Below, piece after piece: positions 58,665-64,000 of a stretch of 64,000 nucleotides of DNA. The position numbers were made by a program, and so were the translations under genes. Position 1 is the stretch's first letter. Each line of letters starts with the position of its first letter. Source of the stretch: Iris pallida (lineage: Eukaryota > Streptophyta > Magnoliopsida > Asparagales > Iridaceae); the NCBI GenBank assembly GCA_029216955.1, contig JANAVB010029819.1:29871435-29935434 (forward strand), written 5' to 3'. Below the pieces are notes generated by a model that ran no database searches, was not told the origin of the DNA, and was given only the letters and a program-made list of their open reading frames with translations.

Positions 58665-59280
58665 GTGGTAGGTTCTGCTGATAACAACATAGCGGTACCA
58701 AAGTTTTGGTTGCAAAGGGTGTCAGCGTTGACAATCAAGCCAAGGAGAAGAGATGGACGTGAAGCCATGCACAGGTAATCGTAAACGGTGTTAATTACTA
58801 CTATTGGTTGAGAAAGATAAATGATTTTTTCTTCGTTAAGAAGCTGCATCTTTCGGTATTTGCTTCTGATAGGCCCAGTCATAAATCAAAGAAGGGCTAA
58901 AAATTTGAGCACAAATGATTGGCCTACGTTATAAAGATGGTACATCTATTATGGATCATCTTAGTGAGTTCCAAGGTGTGATTGACCTGTTATCTTCTAT
59001 GGGATTTATATTCGATGATGAAGTTTAGGGGCTTTGGTTGATGTGCACGTTGCTAGACTCGTGGGAGACCGTATTAGTGTCTATGGTTGCTTCGGCTCCA
59101 TAAGGCGTGGTCAGTATAGAGTTTGCCATGAGTGGGGGTATTGAATGAAAATATGCATATGAGATCTTAGGGTGCTTCATCCACATCCTACTCAGAGACG
59201 TTAGTTTTAGAGAGCACGAAAGGATTAAAAGCAGGGTGGTGGTAGAGACAAGAGCAGAGGCAAGTCCATGGGTCAGTATG
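58665..59280 (+). pseudogene. Ty1/copia gag remnant
   Basis: It resumes the copia internal region after the LARD-like insertion. Around 58920-59120 the plus strand reads LRYKDGTSIMDHLSEFQGV, then FDDEV, LLDSWETV and GVVSIEF, the typical copia gag (UBN2/DUF4219-type) sequence before the zinc knuckle. Stops after DDEV and near SAP, plus frameshifts, break it. 58665-58900 is too decayed to read. Confidence 0.75.
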
Positions 59281-59700
59281 ATGACTTTGAGTGCTATCAT
59301 TATGGCAAGAAGGGCCACATCAAGCGAAACTTTTTCACTTAGAAGACAGAAGAAGGTTGACAAGGGAAAGCAAAACGAGAATACTACAACGACCGCCTCG
59401 ACACATAATAGTGATGTAATAGTTGTAGGTGATATGGTAGTCATGAACCTCGCTTGAGATGATAATTTTTAGTTGGTGGACACAGGGGCTTCAGCGCACG
59501 TATCTTACAACAGGATACTGTTTGCCACCTACACAATATGAGACTGTAGAGTATTGTAGATGGACAACAAAAATGTGTCAAAAGATGTTGCTATTGGAGA
59601 TATGCATTTGAGAACCAAGACAAGCATAGTTATTATTCTCAAAGGTGTTCGTCATGTCTCTGATACCCATTTCAACCTAGTGTTGGTTGGAAGGTTGGAT
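59281..59700 (+). pseudogene. Copia zinc knuckle and aspartic protease remnant
   Basis: At 59289-59336 a knuckle reads CYHYGKKGHIKRNF; the second and fourth metal ligands are Tyr and Phe instead of Cys. At 59473-59540, after an in-frame TAG, LVDTGASAHVSYNRILFAT carries an intact catalytic Asp-Thr-Gly (59479-59487). The following YxVDG-like and LKGVRHVSD segments are readable in shifting frames to about 59700. It was a normal copia protease, now dead. Confidence 0.75.
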
Positions 59701-60492
59701 GAGAAGGGGTTCTTTAATCTTTTCAGGCACGGTCAATAGAAGCTTTCCAGAGGTCAGATGGTGATTGCTAGAGGAATCAGTAAGTCTGATATATAATAAA
59801 TGAAAGGGAATACACAGGGGGCACAGAAGGTTAATGTAGTCAGTGATATGTCTATCGAGTTGTGACACAAGCGACTCAACCATATCAGTGAGAAGGAAAT
59901 GAGTTACTTGTTGAGCAAGAAGTGAGCTCAAGTCTGCAATATTGGAGAGATACACATACTATTTGTTTTTAAACAAAATCTGGTGTCTTTCCAAAATTAC
60001 ACATCTTCAAGGAAGCCGACATTGCTAGAGTTAGTTTACTCGAATGCCTGCGGTCCAATGAAGGTAAAATCTATCGGCGTACTTCTTACTTTGTCACTTT
60101 TATTAATGACTATTCCAAAAAAGTTTAGCTCTATGCTTTAAAGAACAAGGATCAAGTGCTCCTACATTCAAAAGAGTTTTAGGCCTCTGTTGAAAAGAAG
60201 ACGGGCAAGAAATTGAAATGTGTTTGATCCGACAATGATGACGAATACATTGGTCCTTTGATGCTTAGTGCAAGGAGGAAATGATTCGACACCCAAAGAC
60301 CCACAAAAAAATCTCAGCTCAATGGTGTAACAGAGTACATGAACATGACATTGATAGACATGGTACGGTGTTTGTCGTCTGAATCAAACTTGTCGGGTAG
60401 TCATTAGGGTGAGGCTCTTAATACTACTGCTTATACCATTAATTTATCTCATAGTGCCCATTTACCGGGTGATGTGAATGATAAAGTATGGT
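59701..60492 (+). pseudogene. Copia pre-integrase and integrase remnant, truncated
   Basis: A gag-pre-integrase-like LXHKRLNHISEKEMSYLLS stretch is at about 59862-59920. Integrase core landmarks follow at 60030-60490: SYFVTFINDYSKKV, LYALKNKDQVL, SVEKKTGKKLKCV, SDNDDEYIG, QLNGVTEYMNMTLI and, at the end, ALNTTAYTINLSHSAHL. In DDE terms the SDNGGEY box reads SDNDDEY and many stops are present. The sequence ends within integrase near 60492, so RT and RNase H are missing. No 3' LTR of this element was found. Confidence 0.8.
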
Positions 60493-60612
60493 AAGATATT
60501 CACTTGGCTTAAGATTTTGAGGGTGTATAAGATAATTATTTAGAGTAATAATTTAATAATTATATTATTTATGTAGATTCTAATTTTGGATTTTTATTTT
60601 TATCTATAGAGC

Positions 60613-61090
60613 AGCTACTGGTGGTTGATCACAGAGATGCTGTGGCCCATAAGTGCTATAAGTCCATTGCTAGCAAAAGCATGATTGACATAATCAATGA
60701 CCAGAAGGCAATGGCCTTACTTCCTGAAGATCGACACAAGGAATGGTTGTAGCAGCAATTTTGGGATAAGTTGAAGGAGGAGATGGTCACTCCTAAGTAA
60801 AAGATTCGTTCAGAGAAGGCGAAGGCAACCCGTGCTACGGCTGGTCTCCAGAAGGGTGGATCCATCCCAACTGTCGATCATTTTCAACGGATGGTAAGTA
60901 TTCTTATTTTTAGTAATTATTTTAATACTCAAAGTTTTGTTATTGATTACTTAATTACTAAAGTATAAGGAGGCTACCACGACAGGCGGAGATCCGAACA
61001 CTGTCAACTTTCCTAAAATCTTTGACCAAACCAACAAACGGACAAAGGATGGAAAGCTCGTAGACGATCAGGCTGTCAAGGTATTTGTAA
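60613..61090 (+). pseudogene. En/Spm (Ptta-type) transposase-like two-exon fragment
   Basis: Exon-like piece A (about 60616-60894) follows an acceptor-like TTTTTATCTATAG and reads YKSIASKSMIDIINDQKAM, then EKAKATRATAGLQKGGSIPT, ending at a GTAAGTA donor. Piece B (about 60965-61086) reads VNFPKIFDQTNKRTKDGKLV then DDQAVKVF, followed by GTAAGTG. The pattern (K.NR....GGS, then .F..T..K.DG..VD..A) matches plant transposase family Transposase_24 (Ptta/En/Spm). Two in-frame stops in piece A make it non-functional. 60493-60612 is an AT-rich junction without features. Confidence 0.55.
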
Positions 61091-61151
61091 GTGTCTATTA
61101 TTTTAAAATTTTGACAAGTTCATTTTCATTGTATTCATTATTTAGAATAAT

Positions 61152-61268
61152 TTTACCCTAAACCTAACCCTAAAAAATTCTAATCCTAATCCTAACCCTA
61201 ACTCTAACTCTAACTCTAACCCTAATCATATAAATAACCATAGAAACCCTAACTCCAACCCTAACCAA
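61152..61268. repeat. Degenerate telomere-like CCCTAA repeats
   Basis: Runs of ACCCTAAACCTAACCCTAA and (CTAACT)n resemble the plant telomere complement CCCTAAA but are irregular. This is a short interstitial tract. Confidence 0.6.
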
Positions 61269-61330
61269 GATCAAAATCCTAACCTAATTTCATGACCTGC
61301 ACCTGGATATTCGGGCTCAAGTACATATAG

Positions 61331-62523
61331 TGTTAGCCCAATGATTATATCATGTCTTTTGAATATGGCTAATCAGTTAAGTTTAACATAATGATGTCAC
61401 TAATATTTATATATTTATTATAAGATTCCTACTTAAACTTAGTATTGTCCTACCGCTCACTAAATGTTATCTTATTATCATATTATGATACTACTTTGTT
61501 CGTCTAACATGTACTTGTAGACATGCTGTAAGCATGATCAAGCATGATCAAACCAGGACATATGTGATAAAGAATTATTGATGGGCCAAAGATGACGCTA
61601 TGCAAGAAGATTTCTCTGAACCGCCCAACGACCTATCCGGGGCCTCACTCTCGGGGGTTCTGCTGTTTATCTTTGGATGACAACCGTCAAGGAAAAATGG
61701 GTCTTCAAGTCTGCTCAAATGTTAGGAGAAAGGCGTCATCAAAAGGGCTATTGGTTTTTTTAATTTATTATATATTTCTCTATTTATTGAGTCTAGATAG
61801 TTTGTGAATCGGGATCACTAGCAATTTAGTAGACCACTCTCACAAACCCTTTTGACCAAAACCAAATCCTAAACCCTTGCTCATCCAAAAACTCTGCTGA
61901 ACAAAAATTGACCTAAAATCAGCCTAACAGAACTCAGCCAGAGTTCTTCCCGAACTCGGACCGAACTCGGTCCACCAGAATTACTCCTAGTCAGCAGCTT
62001 CTACCTATTCTTTTGGATCTGTAACGTTCAAAATTATGAACGTTAACCCTACCGAGTTCTGTCCGAACTTTGTCCTAGAAAAATCTATAAATAAAGAAGA
62101 ATTTGTCATTTCTAATCACTCATTTACTCTTCATCTTCTCTATCTATTCTAAAGCCTTCCTATTTACCAAGAGGTTTAACCTTTCTATTTCCAAGATAAC
62201 TCATGTTCTTCTAGTGTCGGTGGTTTTCGATTAGGAGTGTTTGAGTTGTACAAGCTTGGAGTATAGAAGCTTTTCTCAGAAAGGTGTTGTTGAAGTTTGA
62301 TCATGGGCTTCGGATAAAAATATGACGATATTGAAGTTGGCGTGTTCTTCGGAGCAAAGCACGCGGTGTAATCTCTATTCAAAATAGTGGATTAAATAGA
62401 GAGCAAGAGTTCTCGCAAATTGGACTAGTCCTCTCAGAGGAAAATAAGTATAAACCTCGATGTTTGCGTTTGCTCTTCTCAACTTATTTACTTTATGCAT
62501 TTACTTTTATACTGCCTGCTTCA
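61331..62523 (+). mobile_element. 5' LTR of a second Ty1/copia-like element
   Basis: It starts TGTTAGCCCAATGATTATATC. The first 417 bases recur at 63589-64000. A TATA box lies at 62086-62094 and the LTR probably ends near CTGCTTCA (62523), giving about 1.19 kb; that end is provisional because the second copy is cut by the window edge. The ORF at 61592-61807 is inside the LTR and not called. Confidence 0.7.
62086..62094 (+). promoter_or_regulatory. Copia LTR TATA box
   Basis: AATCTATAAATAAAG in an AT-moderate context, followed by a TCTTC-rich leader. Confidence 0.55.
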
Positions 62524-63588
62524 TGTTAGTTTGATAATTGCCATAATTAAATGGTGGTTATTATTCCGCTGTACGTACGCACTCTATTCATTCCCCTCTA
62601 GAGGTGCTCCAACGGTCCTACAATATGTGGTATACCTAGTTCATCATTTACATATATTCTTTTATCTGAAGTATCTTATTGATTTGTTCATGATACTTTG
62701 GTTTATAGTAGATTTATGAGAGAATATATGATTGTCTTTATTATCTCGTCTCTCTTATTTTATATGGATTTTTTAAAGTTATCTTGCCAAATATTTTAAT
62801 TATATTTTTTAATAATTCTTTTGAGTTTAAATTGATTTGGCTTTTTGAGGATTTGTCTCAAAGTTCATGATTATCTATATTTAGACTGATTATACTTTGC
62901 GGAGGAGTATTCAAGTCGACTGAATATCTCCTTCTCAAGTATTCTATCTCCATTACCTTCATGTTTATCTAATGGATATTCATATATCATGCTATGGTAA
63001 TTGAGTTCAAATACATGAACTTTGGTATAGATTTTGCATAGATTCTAGTATATCTATTTTGATTTCTTTTCAATGATTATATTCTTTATGGAAGTGATTC
63101 ACTATTTTGTATGGGTAAATTATGAATCATATTTTTTATATCATTATTAAAGGCTCATTATATTTTGTTTTTATTTGTATTAGTATATACTAGATCTGTT
63201 ATTTCTAATCCTCATGAATTATTTATGACCAATAATTGATTTCTACTTTATTGATATCTACTTTATTGATATCTACTTTGTATTTAAAATCCTTTATTGG
63301 TCTCTTTCAAAACAATATTTATATTTTTTAATAGATTATGTTTCGAATGGTTTCTTTCAAATATATTCCCAATCCTTGTCATGATTATTGTTTTTGCCTT
63401 CGTCCTACTATGTTGAGTTCGTTTTATCTCTTATTACGGGGGAGCTTACTTTTTGATCATGTCAACGGGAGAGAAATAAGTTTAAGTTAGCACACAATCT
63501 TCTAGTAATATGTGTTTATTAGTGATAAACGCATCCATTGTATCTGTCTTAAACTTAACCGATTTGCCATAATCGAAAAGAGGAAGAT
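62524..63588 (+). other. Non-coding interior of the second copia-like element
   Basis: About 1.06 kb, AT-rich, with no gag or pol motif. It ends with CATAATCGAAAAGAGGAAGAT, the decayed 'AAAAGGGGGAGAT' polypurine tract that precedes copia 3' LTRs. A short direct repeat (TCTACTTTATTGATA, three times) lies at 63241-63280. The element is a non-autonomous deletion derivative. Confidence 0.6.
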
Positions 63589-64000
63589 TGTTATCCCAAT
63601 AATTATATCATGTCTTTTGAATATGGCTAATCAGTTAAGTTTAACATAATGATGTCACTAATATTCATATATTTACTATCAGATTGCTACTTAAACTTAG
63701 CATTGACCTACTTCTCACTAAATGTTATCTTATTATTATATTATGATACTGCTTTGTTCGTCTAAAATGTACTTGTAGACATGCAGTAAGCATGATCAAA
63801 CAAGGACATATGCGATGGAGAATTATTGATGGGCCAAAGACGGTGCTATGCAAGAAGATTTCTCTGAACTACCCAATGACCTATCCGGGACCTCGTACTT
63901 GGGGGTTCCGCTGTTTATCATTAGACGACTGTCGTCTAGGAAAAAGGCGTCTTCAAGTCTGCTGAAATGTCAGGAGAAAGGCATCATCAAAAGGGCTATT
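63589..64000 (+). repeat. 3' LTR of the second copia-like element, cut by the window edge
   Basis: TGTTATCCCAATAATTATATC onward matches 61331-61747 with scattered differences, up to the last base of the window. Confidence 0.8.

Noticed and set aside
61152..61268. A telomere or telomere fusion point
   Set aside because: The CCCTAA-like tract is short, irregular and surrounded by transposon remnants.

Overview
This is plant nuclear DNA, from a flowering plant and probably a eudicot; the species cannot be named from the sequence. The evidence is plant-specific LTR retrotransposon lineages (Ty3/gypsy chromovirus, Tat/Ogre/Retand-like and Athila-like, plus Ty1/copia), a CACTA transposon with plant-type CACTACAAG ends, a Mutator-like MITE, and a captured piece of a plant-type ribosomal protein S3 gene. 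I found no intact host gene, rRNA, tRNA gene or CRISPR. Nearly all of the window is nested transposable elements, mostly degenerate.

Left third (1-22685). A minus-strand Ty3/gypsy chromovirus runs from a 3' LTR (1-2206) through a truncated reverse transcriptase, protease and gag. Its gag is split at 3821-3825/15180-15184 by an 11.35-kb Tat-lineage element (3826-15179) with two ~980-bp LTRs, a primer-binding site, an upstream ORF with 36-bp tandem repeats, gag and protease on the plus strand, no RT/RNase H/integrase, a ~57-bp repeat array, and a long antisense gene remnant. The antisense gene resembles plant mobile domain (PMD) proteins and has its own TATA box. The gag N-terminus of the outer element resumes at 15185-15677. 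Plus-strand Ty3/gypsy LTRs and fragments with very long leader regions fill 16747-25968.

Middle (25969-45389). A CACTA element (26109-34720, TSD ATA) carries a hAT-like insertion, a MULE-type MITE (33000-33444) and a broken exon of the uS3/RPS3 gene. It is followed by a Ty3/gypsy LTR (34724-36752 plus 43196-43659) that is interrupted by a minus-strand LTR element (36753-43195, TSD GACTT) with unequal LTRs and no coding capacity. A Ty1/copia LTR follows, behind a ~630-bp TA microsatellite.

Right third (45390-64000). Three layers are nested. A Ty1/copia element has its PBS at 45393 and its gag-protease-integrase remnant at 58665-60492. It is split by a LARD-like minus-strand element (45412-58664, perfect TSD GTGGT), whose right LTR is itself split by a non-autonomous Athila-like element (52789-58062, TSD GTATA/GCATA). 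Then come two exon-like pieces of an En/Spm (Ptta) transposase and a second Ty1/copia element (61331 to the window edge) with almost no internal coding sequence. The elements do not form a pathway; the window is best read as a record of successive insertions, deletions and non-autonomous derivatives.
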